A stretch of 64,000 nt of DNA, taken from Streptomyces sp. NBC_01267. GTDB lineage: Bacteria > Actinomycetota > Actinomycetes > Streptomycetales > Streptomycetaceae. The DNA is taken from NCBI RefSeq assembly GCF_036241575.1, contig NZ_CP108455.1, forward strand, positions 4,901,501-4,965,500. Reading direction: 5' to 3'. Shown piece by piece: positions 1-8,559 of this stretch (position 1 is the stretch's first letter; every line of letters begins with the position of its first letter). The notes below the pieces were generated by a model that ran no database searches, was not told the DNA's origin, and worked only from the letters and a program-made list of their open reading frames with translations. Made by a program: the position numbers and the translations under genes.

Positions 1-3
1 CCC

Positions 4-975
4 ATGGTGCATGAGCAGAGGTCACGGGCCCGGCTGTCACGCAGCAGTTACGAAGAAGACATCAGTGACGAGGAAGACATCCGCCGCCTGCTCGCGCCGC
101 GCCTCGCGTACTTCGAGGCGGTCGCCCGGCACGAACACGTCACCCGGGCCGCGCAGGAACTGTCGGTGCCGCAGTCCACCCTCTCGCGCGCCATGGTGAG
201 GCTGGAGGCGGATCTGGGCGTGGCCCTGTTCGCCCGCAGGGGCCGTACGGTCTCGCTGACACCCGCGGGCCGGACGTTCCTCCGCACCGTCGAGCGGGCG
301 CTCACGGAGGTCGGGCGGGCCGCCGACTCGGTACGGGCGGACGCGGATCCCACGGCGGGCCGGATCGCCTTCGGGTTCCTGCACACGCTGGGGTCCGAGA
401 CGGTTCCCGGGCTGATCCGGGCCTTCCGGGCGGACCATCCGCGGGTGCGTTTCCAGCTCGTGCAGAACTACGGCGAGGCGATGCTGAAGCGGTTGCGTGC
501 CGGGGAACTCGACCTCTGCCTCACCTCGCCGGTCCCCGACGCGCCCGGCCTCGTCGGGCGGCGGCTGGACGAACAGCGGCTGCGTCTGGTGGTCCCCGAC
601 GACCACCGGCTGGCCGCCCGCAGACGGATCAGGCTCGCCGAGGCCGCCGAGGAGACCTTCGTGACGCTGGAGCCGGGGTACGGACTGCGGCGCATCACCG
701 ACGACCTGTGCGCCGAGGCCGGGTTCACCCCGCGGATCGCCTTCGAGGGCGAGGAGGCGGAGACCCTGCGCGGCCTGGTCGCGGCGGGTTTGGGGGTGTC
801 GCTGCTGCCACCGCCGGCGGTGGCGCGGCCCGGGGTGGTGGAGCTGACGGTGACCGCACCCCGGGCCGTACGGGAGATCGGGGTGGCGTGGCTGGACGGG
901 CATCCGGACACGGCCCCGGTGGCGGCCTTCAAGCAGTTCCTGCTGTCGCGGCGGGGGAAGCTGCTGCCGGAGTGA
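4..975 (+). CDS. LysR-family transcriptional regulator
   Basis: A 323-residue LysR-type regulator. The N-terminal winged HTH spans about residues 33-92 (AAQELSVPQSTLSRAMVRLE is the recognition region) and is followed by a periplasmic-binding-like effector domain to about residue 320. The length is typical of the family, with an N-terminal extension of about 30 acidic residues. The ATG lies 4 bases into the window, so a start further upstream cannot be excluded. The target and ligand are unknown; the gene it usually regulates divergently would lie outside the window. Confidence 0.88.
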   Translation: MVHEQRSRARLSRSSYEEDISDEEDIRRLLAPRLAYFEAVARHEHVTRAAQELSVPQSTLSRAMVRLEADLGVALFARRGRTVSLTPAGRTFLRTVERALTEVGRAADSVRADADPTAGRIAFGFLHTLGSETVPGLIRAFRADHPRVRFQLVQNYGEAMLKRLRAGELDLCLTSPVPDAPGLVGRRLDEQRLRLVVPDDHRLAARRRIRLAEAAEETFVTLEPGYGLRRITDDLCAEAGFTPRIAFEGEEAETLRGLVAAGLGVSLLPPPAVARPGVVELTVTAPRAVREIGVAWLDGHPDTAPVAAFKQFLLSRRGKLLPE

Positions 976-1018
976 GGAACCGCCCCTCCGGCGACCAGGG
1001 ACCGGCGACCAGGGAGCA

Positions 1019-1088
1019 GTGATCGAGGGGCGGCGATCGGGGAGCGGTGATCGAGGGGCGGCGATCGAGGGGCGGTGATCGAGCGGCG
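1019..1088. repeat. 14-bp tandem repeat, about five copies
   Basis: Five units of the form G(T/C)GATCGAGGGGCG lie end to end between the convergent LysR gene and the hydrolase-fold gene, preceded by two 12-bp CCGGCGACCAGG-like units. No coding potential is seen. Confidence 0.7.
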
Positions 1089-1099
1089 GGCCCCGGCGC

Positions 1100-1864
1100 C
1101 TACCGTCCCAGCGTCCGCCCGAACCCTGCGGCCAGCGGCATCCGCAGCCCCAGCGGCGGCGGCGCGGCGAACGCGTCGGCGACCGGTCTCGCGTACGCCC
1201 GCGAGAACAGTGCCCCCCGCACGAAGTCCGCTGCCAGCGCCACGACTTCGGCCCGGTGCTGGCGCAGGCCGTGGCCGTCCGAATGGACCTCGAAGCGGCA
1301 GGTGTCGCGGTTGGTCTTCTTCGCGCGTTCCGCCAGCCGGTAGGAGAGTTCGGGGTCCGAGCGGGCGTCCGTGGTGCCGTGCACGATCAGCACCTGACGG
1401 CCCACCAGCTGCTTCACCGGCTCCGGGTCCGCCGCCAGGTCTTCGTCGGGCAGCCAGGGGGCCAGGGCCAGTACGGACGTGACGGCGTCGTGGCCCGCCG
1501 CGTGCAGCGCGGCCCGGCCGCCCATGCCGTGCCCGGCCAGGCAGACGGGGACGTCGCCGTACCGCCGCACCACCTCGTCCACCGCCCAGGCCGCGTCCCG
1601 GGCGAGGTGCGCGTCGGTGCCGTTCCAGCCGCGGAAGCGGTAGCGGACGACATGCGCCGCGAGCCCGTCGTCCCGGGCCGCGCGGGCCAGCCGGCGGGCG
1701 GTGCGTTGCAGGGCGGCGTACGGGAGGGCGGAGGAACGGCGTCTGGAGACCGGGTCGCCGTCGGGGAGCAGCAGCACCACACCGCTGACCGCGACCGGCG
1801 CTCCGCTTGCCCCAACTGCCCGTCCCAGCCGGGCCTCCGGCAGGGCTGGTGCTTGCTGTGCCAT
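1100..1864 (-). CDS. alpha/beta-hydrolase-fold protein lacking the nucleophile serine
   Basis: A 254-residue protein with an alpha/beta-hydrolase fold: a strand-rich N terminus, the elbow segment LAGHGMGGRAAL at about residues 109-120, HGTTD (D166) as candidate acid and SDGHG (H198) as candidate catalytic histidine. The elbow, normally G-x-S-x-G, reads G-H-G-M-G, so Gly113 replaces the nucleophilic serine while acid and histidine remain. Such proteins are usually annotated as dienelactone hydrolase or esterase, but classical Ser-hydrolase activity is not expected here. It is convergent with the LysR gene and divergent from add. The substrate is unknown. Confidence 0.8.
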   Translation of the reverse strand: MAQQAPALPEARLGRAVGASGAPVAVSGVVLLLPDGDPVSRRRSSALPYAALQRTARRLARAARDDGLAAHVVRYRFRGWNGTDAHLARDAAWAVDEVVRRYGDVPVCLAGHGMGGRAALHAAGHDAVTSVLALAPWLPDEDLAADPEPVKQLVGRQVLIVHGTTDARSDPELSYRLAERAKKTNRDTCRFEVHSDGHGLRQHRAEVVALAADFVRGALFSRAYARPVADAFAAPPPLGLRMPLAAGFGRTLGR

Positions 1865-1932
1865 GACGGAACAGTCTCAGAAGCCGAGGTGTACTCCACC
1901 CGTCGGAACGGTCACTGTTACATATCGACCAG

Positions 1933-1967
1933 GCGCGATCTACGCGCGTAGGGGCTAAAGTGCACAG
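1933..1967 (+). promoter_or_regulatory. add promoter with CTACGCGCGTAG operator
   Basis: A perfect 12-bp palindrome CTACGCGCGTAG at 1940-1951 is followed four bases later by a good -10 hexamer, TAAAGT (1956-1961), placed six bases before the add ATG. This suggests a leaderless transcript whose polymerase site is overlapped by an operator. The same palindrome lies before deoC and the purine nucleoside phosphorylase gene. Confidence 0.7.
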
Positions 1968-3122
1968 ATGACGAGCCAGACCATTCCCTCACCCACCACG
2001 GACCAGATCAGCCGAGCTCCGAAGGTGCTGCTCCACGACCACCTCGACGGGGGCCTGCGCCCCGGCACGATCATCGAGCTCGCCCGCGCGAACGGGTACC
2101 AGGGCCTTCCCGAGACGGATGCCGACAAGCTCGGCATCTGGTTCCGCGAGGCGGCCGACTCCGGCTCGCTGGAGCGTTATCTGGAGACCTTCGCGCACAC
2201 CTGCGCCGTCATGCAGACCCGCGAGGCGCTGGTGCGCGTCGCCGCGGAGTGCGCCGAGGACCTCGCCGCGGACGGTGTCGTCTACGCCGAGATCCGGTAC
2301 GCCCCCGAGCAGCACCTCGAAGGCGGACTCACCCTCGAAGAGGTCGTCGAGGCCGTCAACGAGGGCTTCCGCGAGGGCGAACGGCTGGCGCGCGAGAACG
2401 GCGACCGGATCCGGGTCGGCGCGATGCTCACCGCGATGCGGCACGCGGCCCGCGCCCTGGAGATCGCCGAACTCGCCAACCGCTACCGCGATCTGGGCGT
2501 CGTCGGCTTCGACATCGCGGGTGCCGAGGCGGGCTTCCCGCCCACCCGTCACCTCGACGCCTTCGAGTACCTGAAGCGGGAGAACAACCACTTCACGATC
2601 CACGCGGGCGAGGCCTTCGGGCTGCCGTCGATCTGGCAGGCGCTCCAGTGGTGCGGCGCCGACCGGCTCGGACACGGAGTGCGGATCATCGACGACATCG
2701 AGGTCGCCGACGACGGCACGGTGCGGCTGGGGCGGCTCGCCTCGTACGTACGGGACAAGCGCATCCCGCTGGAGATGTGCCCCACCTCCAACCTCCAGAC
2801 CGGTGCCGCGGCCTCGTACGCCGAGCACCCGATCGGGCTGCTGCGCAAGCTCCACTTCAGGACGACCGTGAACACGGACAACAGGCTCATGTCGGGGACC
2901 AGCATGAGCCGCGAATTCGAGCACCTGGCCGAGGCGTTCGGCTACACGCTCGACGACATGCAGTGGTTCACCGTCAACGCGATGAAGTCCGCGTTCATCC
3001 CTTTCGATGAACGACTTGCCATGATCAACGATGTGATCAAGCCCGGATACGCGGAGTTGAAGGCGGAGTGGCTGTTCCGGCAGACCGTCGTGACCAGTGG
3101 TTCCGCGGTCACCGCAGGCTGA
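1968..3122 (+). CDS. add: adenosine deaminase
   Basis: A 384-residue metal-dependent deaminase converting (deoxy)adenosine to (deoxy)inosine in purine salvage. The zinc ligands are visible: HDH at residues 23-25, H212 in IHAGE with the catalytic E215, H236 in GHG, and D304. The motif usually written NTDD is NTDN here (N305), a substitution I believe is common in actinobacterial homologues. No Shine-Dalgarno sequence precedes the ATG; a -10 hexamer six bases upstream fits leaderless translation. Inosine from this enzyme is the substrate of the phosphorylase at 37.7 kb. Confidence 0.95.
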   Translation: MTSQTIPSPTTDQISRAPKVLLHDHLDGGLRPGTIIELARANGYQGLPETDADKLGIWFREAADSGSLERYLETFAHTCAVMQTREALVRVAAECAEDLAADGVVYAEIRYAPEQHLEGGLTLEEVVEAVNEGFREGERLARENGDRIRVGAMLTAMRHAARALEIAELANRYRDLGVVGFDIAGAEAGFPPTRHLDAFEYLKRENNHFTIHAGEAFGLPSIWQALQWCGADRLGHGVRIIDDIEVADDGTVRLGRLASYVRDKRIPLEMCPTSNLQTGAAASYAEHPIGLLRKLHFRTTVNTDNRLMSGTSMSREFEHLAEAFGYTLDDMQWFTVNAMKSAFIPFDERLAMINDVIKPGYAELKAEWLFRQTVVTSGSAVTAG

Positions 3123-3249
3123 CAGCAGGTGCGCACCGGCGGCCGGGGATTCCGATTTCCGGCCGCTGTCGGGTGTTTGCGGGCCGTGCGACGGGGTGGC
3201 TACCTTGCGTAGCCGCTCACCTTCCCCCCGTCGCAAGGACGTTTTCCTC

Positions 3250-3603
3250 ATGAAGCTGTCTGCTGCCAAGACCCTCGGTGTCGCTGTCGTCGGTGCGGCC
3301 TTCGCCGCTGCCGCCGCGGGTTCCGCCTCGGCGGCCGTCGCTCCGGCCACCCCGGACGTGAACGGCACGCTGGACTCCGTCACGCGGACGCTCCCCCTGG
3401 AGAGCGTCACGTCGAAGCTGCCCGCCGGGGCCGGTCGGGCCGTCGAAACCGGGAAGACCGTGCTCGGCAGCCAGGCGGCCACCCTGCCGTCCACCGTCGC
3501 CGGCGCGGTGTCGACCGTGCTGCCCGGTGCCGCGGCAGCCGGCCAGGTCGGCAGCCTCCTCGGCGGCCTCCCCACCGGAGCGGTGCCCGGTCTCGGCCGC
3601 TGA
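3250..3603 (+). CDS. small secreted Ala/Val-rich protein
   Basis: A 117-residue protein. The start was chosen at MKLSAAKTLG because it begins a clean signal peptide: Lys-containing n-region, alanine-rich core, and a cleavage site near SASAA at about residue 29. The mature part is short, low-complexity and rich in Gly, Ala, Thr and Val, ending in GAVPGLGR, with no cysteines or catalytic motif. It resembles another small secreted protein at 9.5 kb in size, composition and the paired Leu/Pro segments. Likely a cell-envelope or surface protein; the function is unknown. Confidence 0.75.
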   Translation: MKLSAAKTLGVAVVGAAFAAAAAGSASAAVAPATPDVNGTLDSVTRTLPLESVTSKLPAGAGRAVETGKTVLGSQAATLPSTVAGAVSTVLPGAAAAGQVGSLLGGLPTGAVPGLGR

Positions 3604-3613
3604 GCACGTCGTA

Positions 3614-3665
3614 CACGCCGACGGGGCGCGCACCCATCCCCCTGGGTGCGCGCCCCGTCGGTGTG
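3614..3665. terminator. bidirectional hairpin terminator
   Basis: Two 23-base arms (3614-3636 and 3643-3665) are complementary with one mismatch around a six-base loop. The hairpin sits between the convergent small secreted protein gene and the PspC gene. Confidence 0.85.
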
Positions 3666-3682
3666 TCAGGGACCGGCCCTGG

Positions 3683-3886
3683 TCACCAGGCCGCCGACGC
3701 CGGCTTCTCGCCGGGCAGCAGGATCCACAGCGCCAGATAGAGCAGGAACTGCGGCCCCGGCAGCAGGCACGAGACGATGAAGATCACGCGCATCGTGGTG
3801 GCGGAGGTGCCGAAGCGGCGGGCCAGCGCCGCGCACACTCCACCGAGCACACGGCCTTCACGCGGGCGGGCAAGTGCTGCGGACAT
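3683..3886 (-). CDS. PspC-domain membrane protein
   Basis: A 67-residue PspC-domain protein: a basic N terminus with the family signature RVLGGVCAALARRFG, then one hydrophobic helix (about residues 31-58) containing LPGPQFLLYLALWILLPGE. Family members are inner-membrane proteins linked to envelope-stress responses. It is a stand-alone domain with no sensor kinase attached and is convergent with the secreted protein gene. Confidence 0.88.
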   Translation of the reverse strand: MSAALARPREGRVLGGVCAALARRFGTSATTMRVIFIVSCLLPGPQFLLYLALWILLPGEKPASAAW

Positions 3887-3980
3887 GAGGGGCTCCTTCG
3901 CGAAGCGTTCGGGGGGAGACTTCCGTTCGGCTCTCCCGGTACTTCCATGGTCGCGCGGAGCGGCGCCGGAGCGAATCGCC

Positions 3981-4535
3981 CTACGGGGCGATCCCGACCC
4001 TGGGAATGCTCGGGGTAGGACCGTGTCCGGCTTCCTCCGCGCGGACGGCTGCGTGCCCCGCGTGCTCCTGCCTGCGGCGTAGCCGGGACCGGGCGGCGGG
4101 CACCACGACGACGTGCGCGAGGGCCACTCCGGCCGTGTTCAGCAGCAGCGAGTCCACATCCACGACCTGTCCGGGCACTCCGGTCTGGAGCAGCTCTATG
4201 GCGAGCGAGATCAGTGAGCCCGCCGCGACCGTACGGGCCAGCGAGGCGCAGGAGGAGACGTGCAGCCGCCCGCCCGCCAGCGGCAGCAGTACGCCCAGTG
4301 GCGCGAGCAGCAGCAGGCCCTTGCTGATCCGGCGGGTCGCCTCGAAGGCACCGAGGGCCAGATCGGCCCGGATTCCGGCGAACGGGGTGAAGTTCGAAGC
4401 GGTCACCCACATCACGTCCAGGGGACGCAGCGTCAGCCAGGCGACGACCAGGAGATGCGCGGCGAGGAGGAGTATCCCCACGACGCGTGAACGGATGACG
4501 GTGCTACCGCCCATTCCTTGACGCACGTTTTCCAA
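3981..4535 (-). CDS. VanZ-family membrane protein
   Basis: A 184-residue protein with about four membrane helices and VanZ-like segments: LRPLDVMWVTASNFTPFAG in the first loop and SLAIELLQTGVPGQVVDVDSLLLNTAG in the second half. VanZ of enterococci gives low-level teicoplanin resistance by an unknown mechanism. The C-terminal tail is basic and cytosolic. The upstream region carries three in-phase GTCAC repeats, and the AfsQ operon is immediately beyond. Confidence 0.82.
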   Translation of the reverse strand: MENVRQGMGGSTVIRSRVVGILLLAAHLLVVAWLTLRPLDVMWVTASNFTPFAGIRADLALGAFEATRRISKGLLLLAPLGVLLPLAGGRLHVSSCASLARTVAAGSLISLAIELLQTGVPGQVVDVDSLLLNTAGVALAHVVVVPAARSRLRRRQEHAGHAAVRAEEAGHGPTPSIPRVGIAP

Positions 4536-4571
4536 GACGCCACGACCGGTGGGATCGGTTCCGCCGACTTT

Positions 4572-4598
4572 GTCACCGTGCCGTCACCGTGTGGTCAC
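4572..4598. promoter_or_regulatory. triple GTCAC direct repeat, candidate response-regulator site
   Basis: GTCAC occurs at 4572-4576, 4583-4587 and 4594-4598, exactly 11 bases apart, so two overlapping copies of GTnAC-n6-GTnAC are present 37 bp upstream of the VanZ gene. This architecture is described for AfsQ1 and MtrA sites and resembles PhoP direct-repeat units. Confidence 0.5.
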
Positions 4599-4608
4599 CG
4601 CGCCCCGC

Positions 4609-4710
4609 AGCCCCGCGACCGGGTACGTATCCGGTCCCTGGGCCCCGGGGGCGTACGACAGCCCCGCGACCGGGTACGTACCCGGCCCGGAGCCCGGTGC
4701 GTACGGCAGC
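4609..4710. repeat. two direct repeats of about 50 bp with internal palindromes
   Basis: Two degenerate copies of a unit beginning CCCCGCGACCGGGTACGTA lie back to back between the VanZ gene and the lipoprotein gene end. The second contains the perfect palindrome CCGGGTACGTACCCGG (4670-4685), the first an imperfect version (4618-4635). Confidence 0.65.
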
Positions 4711-4744
4711 CCCCGCGAGCCCGGCGTGATCCAAACGAGAGGCC

Positions 4745-5350
4745 CTAGCGGCGCAGGTCGCCCAGGATCGGGTCCGAGCCCGGCCGCGTCTTCAGCTTCT
4801 GGGTGCAGGAGTACGCCCGTGGCGGGTCCGTGCCCGGTCCGCCGAGCACGACCGAGCCGTCCGTCTCCGACGCCGCGCTCCCCGCGTACGTACACACGAT
4901 CTGCGCCAGCGCGTTGGCGGGCAGGTCCTGCGGTTCGCTGCTCAGCCGCAGTGCGCCGGCCGGATCGTCCCGGCGTCCGGGGCCCACGGACAGCGGCGGG
5001 CGCACGTCCGTGGAGAACCCGGCCTCCTTCTCGGCTGCGCTCGGGGTCTGCCGCAGCTCGTCGAGGAGCTTCTCCGCGACCTGTAGCCCGTCGCCCAGGG
5101 GCCGGCCCGACACGATCTGCACCGTGCGGTCCACGGAGACCAGCTGGTTCCCGCAGAGCAGGTAGACCCGAACCGGTACGTCCTGCAGCGCCTGGGGCGC
5201 GGAGTCGTCCGTCGGCAGGTCGCAGGGCACGCGGGACGGCGCGGCCCCCGCGTCCACCGGTACCGAGGTGTCCCGGATGCCGCAGCCGGCCGTCAGGGCG
5301 CAGAGCGCTGCCGCGCCCATGACCGCCGCCGTGAGTCGTCCCGCTCTCAT
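4745..5350 (-). CDS. GerMN-like lipoprotein of the afsQ operon
   Basis: A 201-residue exported lipoprotein. It has a short signal peptide ending in the lipobox LTAGC, then a domain resembling GerM/sporulation germination domains (segment VRVYLLCGNQLVSVDRTVQ, later RPLGDGLQVAEKLLDEL). Its ATG overlaps the afsQ2 stop by four bases (ATGA), so it is translationally coupled as the third gene of the operon. It may sit outside the membrane near the AfsQ2 sensor domain; a role in signal input is inference only. Confidence 0.82.
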   Translation of the reverse strand: MRAGRLTAAVMGAAALCALTAGCGIRDTSVPVDAGAAPSRVPCDLPTDDSAPQALQDVPVRVYLLCGNQLVSVDRTVQIVSGRPLGDGLQVAEKLLDELRQTPSAAEKEAGFSTDVRPPLSVGPGRRDDPAGALRLSSEPQDLPANALAQIVCTYAGSAASETDGSVVLGGPGTDPPRAYSCTQKLKTRPGSDPILGDLRR

Positions 5351-6873
5351 GCGCCGTCGCCTTCCTGGCCGGTCCCGGCCGGACCGGCGGTGTCCGACGG
5401 ATCGGCCGGGTCCGACGGGTCGCGCGGCAGCCGCAGTACGAACACGGCTCCGCCGTCCTTCGCGTTGGCCGCGGTGATGTCGCCGCCGTGAATGTGTGCG
5501 TTCTCCATCGCGATGGAGAGGCCGAGCCCGCTGCCCTCGGAGCGCGGCCGGGACGCGCTCGCCTTGTAGAAGCGGTCGAATACATGGGGGAGTACGTCCT
5601 CGGGGATACCGGGACCGTGGTCCTGCACCGCGATGACCAGCTCGTCCCCGTCGATCCGGACCGCGACCCGGACCGGCGAACCGCCGTGCTTCAGCGCGTT
5701 CCCGATCAGATTCGCCAGGATGACGTCGAGGCGGCGCGGGTCGAGGCGGACCATGATGCCGCGGTCGGCGTCCAGCTCCACCGCGTCCAGCCAGGCGCGG
5801 GCGTCGATGCAGGCGGTGATCTGGTCCGCGATGTCCACGTCGTCGAGCACCAGCCGGGCCGTCCCCGCGTCGAAGCGGGTGACCTCCATCAGGTTCTCCA
5901 CCAGGGTGTTGAGCCTGCGGGTCTCGCTCACCACCAGCTGCACCGCGGGCCGGATCATCGGATCGAGGCTGTCCGCCTCCTCCTCCAGCACCTCCGACAC
6001 CGCGGTGATCGCGGTGAGCGGCGTCCGCAGTTCGTGCGACATGTCGGCGACGAAGCGGCGGCTCGCCTCCTCCCGCGCGCTCATGTTGCTGACCTTCGTC
6101 TCCAGCGCCTCGGCCGTCTTGTTGAACGTCCGGGACAGATCGGCCAGTTCGTCCGTGCCCGAGACCCTGAGCCGGGTGTCGAGCTTGCCCTCGCCGAGCC
6201 GCCGGGCCGCGTCACCGAGCCGCTGCACGGGCCGCAGCACCGTCGTCGCCGCGGCCTGCGCGAGCAGCGCCGAGCCGATCAGGGCGAGCGCCGTGGCGAT
6301 GGACAGCGACCAGGCAAGGGAGTTGAGATCTTCCCGCTCCTGGGCGAGCGAGGTGAGCATGTAGCCGGTGGGGCCGCCCCCGATGATCTTCGCGCCGCCC
6401 ACCAGGTACGGCTTGCCGCGCAGCGTGATGCGCTGCCAGAAGAGGTGGTACGGGTAGTGGTTGCCCGAGCCGATCTCCTGCTGCTTCGCCACCGCCCTCT
6501 GCAACGGCTCCGGCACGTCGGCCAGCGTGAAGGTGTCCAGGTTCGAATAGCCGACGACCGGCTTGCCCTTCGCCCGCTCACCGACCAGCAGCACGCTGTA
6601 ACCGGGGTTGCTGCTGCCCGCTATCTGCACGGCGGCCGTCTGCAGTTCGTTCTGCGTCGGCCCCAACGGCAGGGAGGCGGCCCGGCTCTGCATCTCCTGC
6701 CGGAAGTCCTTGAGCGCGGAGTCCTGCGTACGGGTCAGTACCGCCTCGCGGTTGAGCCAGTACGCGATACCGGAGGCGGAGACGGCAGCGGTGAGCGCCA
6801 CCAGCGCGAAGACGACGACGAGCCGCAGCCGCAGACTCGTCCAGCGCAGTCCGTGGAAGAACGTACGACTCAC
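5347..6873 (-). CDS. afsQ2: sensor histidine kinase AfsQ2
   Basis: A 508-residue sensor kinase. The start is the GTG at 6873, which overlaps the afsQ1 stop (GTGA). TM1 is about residues 17-39, an extracytoplasmic sensor about 40-185, TM2 about 186-210, then HAMP, HisKA with phospho-acceptor H280 in FVADMSHELRTPL, and HATPase with N box ANLIGNALKHG and G boxes DHGPGIP and GSGLGLSI. In S. coelicolor the AfsQ1/Q2 pair governs antibiotic production and nitrogen/carbon responses. The assignment rests on domain content plus the diagnostic neighbourhood of sigQ and lipoprotein. Confidence 0.93.
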   Translation of the reverse strand: MSRTFFHGLRWTSLRLRLVVVFALVALTAAVSASGIAYWLNREAVLTRTQDSALKDFRQEMQSRAASLPLGPTQNELQTAAVQIAGSSNPGYSVLLVGERAKGKPVVGYSNLDTFTLADVPEPLQRAVAKQQEIGSGNHYPYHLFWQRITLRGKPYLVGGAKIIGGGPTGYMLTSLAQEREDLNSLAWSLSIATALALIGSALLAQAAATTVLRPVQRLGDAARRLGEGKLDTRLRVSGTDELADLSRTFNKTAEALETKVSNMSAREEASRRFVADMSHELRTPLTAITAVSEVLEEEADSLDPMIRPAVQLVVSETRRLNTLVENLMEVTRFDAGTARLVLDDVDIADQITACIDARAWLDAVELDADRGIMVRLDPRRLDVILANLIGNALKHGGSPVRVAVRIDGDELVIAVQDHGPGIPEDVLPHVFDRFYKASASRPRSEGSGLGLSIAMENAHIHGGDITAANAKDGGAVFVLRLPRDPSDPADPSDTAGPAGTGQEGDGA

Positions 6874-7556
6874 TGAGGCGTGTCCAGCCGGTAACCGACC
6901 CCGCGGACCGTACGGATCAGGGTCGGCGAGGACGGTACGTCCTCCACCTTCGCCCGCAGTCGCTGCACGCACGCGTCGACCAGCCGGGAGTCACCGAGGT
7001 AGTCGTGTTCCCAGACCAGCCGCAGCAACTGCTGCCGGGACAGCGCCTGTCCCGGCCTGCGGCTCAGTTCGAGCAGCAGGCGCAGCTCGGTCGGGGTGAG
7101 CTGAAGATCCTCGCCGTTCTTGGTCACGGTCATCGCGGAGCGGTCGATCACCAGACTGCCGAAGGCCGCCGAGTCGGTGGACTCCCGCTCCCCGCGGCGC
7201 AGTACGGCCCGGATCCGGGCGTCCAGCACCCGCCCCTGCACCGGCTTGACCACGTAGTCGTCGGCGCCGGACTCCAGTCCGACCACCACGTCGATGTCGT
7301 CGCTGCGCGCGGTCAGCAGAATGATCGGCAACTGGTCGGTGCGTCTGATCCGCCGGCACACCTCGAAACCGTCGATTCCGGGCAGCATCACATCCAGCAC
7401 GATCAGATCGGGCCGCTGCTCGCGCAGCAGCTGAAGACCGTCCTCGCCGGTGGCGGCTGTGGCCACACGGTGCCCCTGGCGTGACAGAGACAGCTCAAGA
7501 GCCGTACGGATGGCGTCGTCGTCCTCGATCAGCAACAGGAAAGGCACGGGGGCCAT
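6870..7556 (-). CDS. afsQ1: response regulator AfsQ1
   Basis: A 228-residue OmpR/PhoB-type regulator. The start ATG at 7556 was chosen because MAPVPFLLLIEDDDAIRTAL is the normal beginning of a receiver domain. The receiver has acidic pocket EDDD (residues 11-14), phospho-acceptor D55 in LIVLDVMLPG and conserved K in the DYVVKPVQ loop. The C-terminal winged helix follows (LTPTELRLLLEL ... VDACVQRLRAKVED). The gene is divergent from sigQ, with an AfsQ1-type box between them, and is followed with a 4-bp overlap by its kinase gene. Confidence 0.94.
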   Translation of the reverse strand: MAPVPFLLLIEDDDAIRTALELSLSRQGHRVATAATGEDGLQLLREQRPDLIVLDVMLPGIDGFEVCRRIRRTDQLPIILLTARSDDIDVVVGLESGADDYVVKPVQGRVLDARIRAVLRRGERESTDSAAFGSLVIDRSAMTVTKNGEDLQLTPTELRLLLELSRRPGQALSRQQLLRLVWEHDYLGDSRLVDACVQRLRAKVEDVPSSPTLIRTVRGVGYRLDTPQ

Positions 7557-7705
7557 TCTGGCCCATGGGGCAGGGGAGTTCGACCTCTGGACCCCTTCCG
7601 CCCTGCTTCCACGCCCCTCGCCTGCGGCTTCTCCGCTCCTTCTCTGCTTCTTCTGCTCTGCTTGTTCGCTGCTTTGTTCTCTGCGGATCTCGGCAGACGT
7701 CCCTT

Positions 7706-7721
7706 GTGACGCGCCTGTGAC
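7706..7721. promoter_or_regulatory. AfsQ1-type box in the sigQ-afsQ1 intergenic region
   Basis: GTGAC (7706-7710), six bases, GTGAC (7717-7721) exactly fits the GTnAC-n6-GTnAC motif reported for AfsQ1 in S. coelicolor. It lies centrally in the 247-bp divergent promoter region and could control either or both genes. Confidence 0.75.
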
Positions 7722-7803
7722 AGTCGGCAGACAACCCCATGAAACTGCGGCGGCAAGCTCTTCACCACAGACCGAAGCACGACTCCACGACGGGGGGCGC
7801 GAG

Positions 7804-8559
7804 ATGAACGCACTGCACAGCAAAAACTCCAGCGCAGTAATCACGCGGCTCCACGACGTGGTGGCCGCACGGAACACCGAGAAGTCCGGTGCCGCAGGAG
7901 GGCGGGGGTGCTCTCGCGGTACCGGGCGTCAGCACACGTCGTACATGGCGGTCGTCGACGCACCCATGAGGCCGGCGGCGCCGGTCTCCACCCCTCCGGC
8001 GGCGTACGGGGAGACCACGGGGGAACAGCCGTCGCTGTCGGAGGCGGAGTTCACCGCCTTCGTACAGGAACGCCGCGCCTCCCTGTACGCCACGGCCTAC
8101 CACCTGACCGGTGACCGCTTCGAGGCCGAGGACCTGCTCCAGAGCGCGCTCTTCTCGACGTACCGCGCCTGGGACCGGATCAGCGACAAGGCGGCGGTCG
8201 GCGGCTACCTGCGCCGCACCATGACCAATCTGCACATCAGCGCCTGGCGCCGGCGCAAGCTCAACGAGTACCCGACCGAGCAGCTTCCGGAGACGGCGGG
8301 CGAGACGGACGCGATGCGCGGCACGGAGCTGCGCGCGGTGCTCTGGCAGGCACTGGCCCGGCTGCCCGAACCGCAGCGCACGATGCTGGTGCTGCGCTAC
8401 TACGAGGGTCGTACCGATCCGGAGATCGCGGAGATCCTCGACATCAGTGTCGGCACGGTGAAGTCCAGCATCTGGCGCTCCCTGCGCCGGCTGCGCGAGG
8501 ACCAGGTCCTCAGCTTCGGCCGTGACGAGGAGGAGTCCTTCGGCGAGTTGGTCGCCTGA
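7804..8559 (+). CDS. sigQ: ECF-type RNA polymerase sigma factor SigQ
   Basis: A 251-residue sigma factor of the SigE-family ECF type. An unstructured N-terminal extension of about 80 residues precedes region 2 (LYATAYHLTGDRFEAEDLLQ through WDRISDKAAVGGYLRRTM) and region 4 (LPEPQRTMLVLRYYEGRTD, then HTH DISVGTVKSSIWRSLRRL). The start at 7804 follows a GGGGGCGCGAG ribosome-binding site. It is divergent from afsQ1 and, by analogy with S. coelicolor, is a direct AfsQ1 target modulating secondary metabolism. Confidence 0.9.
   Translation: MNALHSKNSSAVITRLHDVVAARNTEKSGAAGGRGCSRGTGRQHTSYMAVVDAPMRPAAPVSTPPAAYGETTGEQPSLSEAEFTAFVQERRASLYATAYHLTGDRFEAEDLLQSALFSTYRAWDRISDKAAVGGYLRRTMTNLHISAWRRRKLNEYPTEQLPETAGETDAMRGTELRAVLWQALARLPEPQRTMLVLRYYEGRTDPEIAEILDISVGTVKSSIWRSLRRLREDQVLSFGRDEEESFGELVA

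Noticed and set aside
5488..6876. Plus-strand frame across afsQ2
   Set aside because: Shadow of the kinase gene, with no ribosome-binding site and no recognisable domain.
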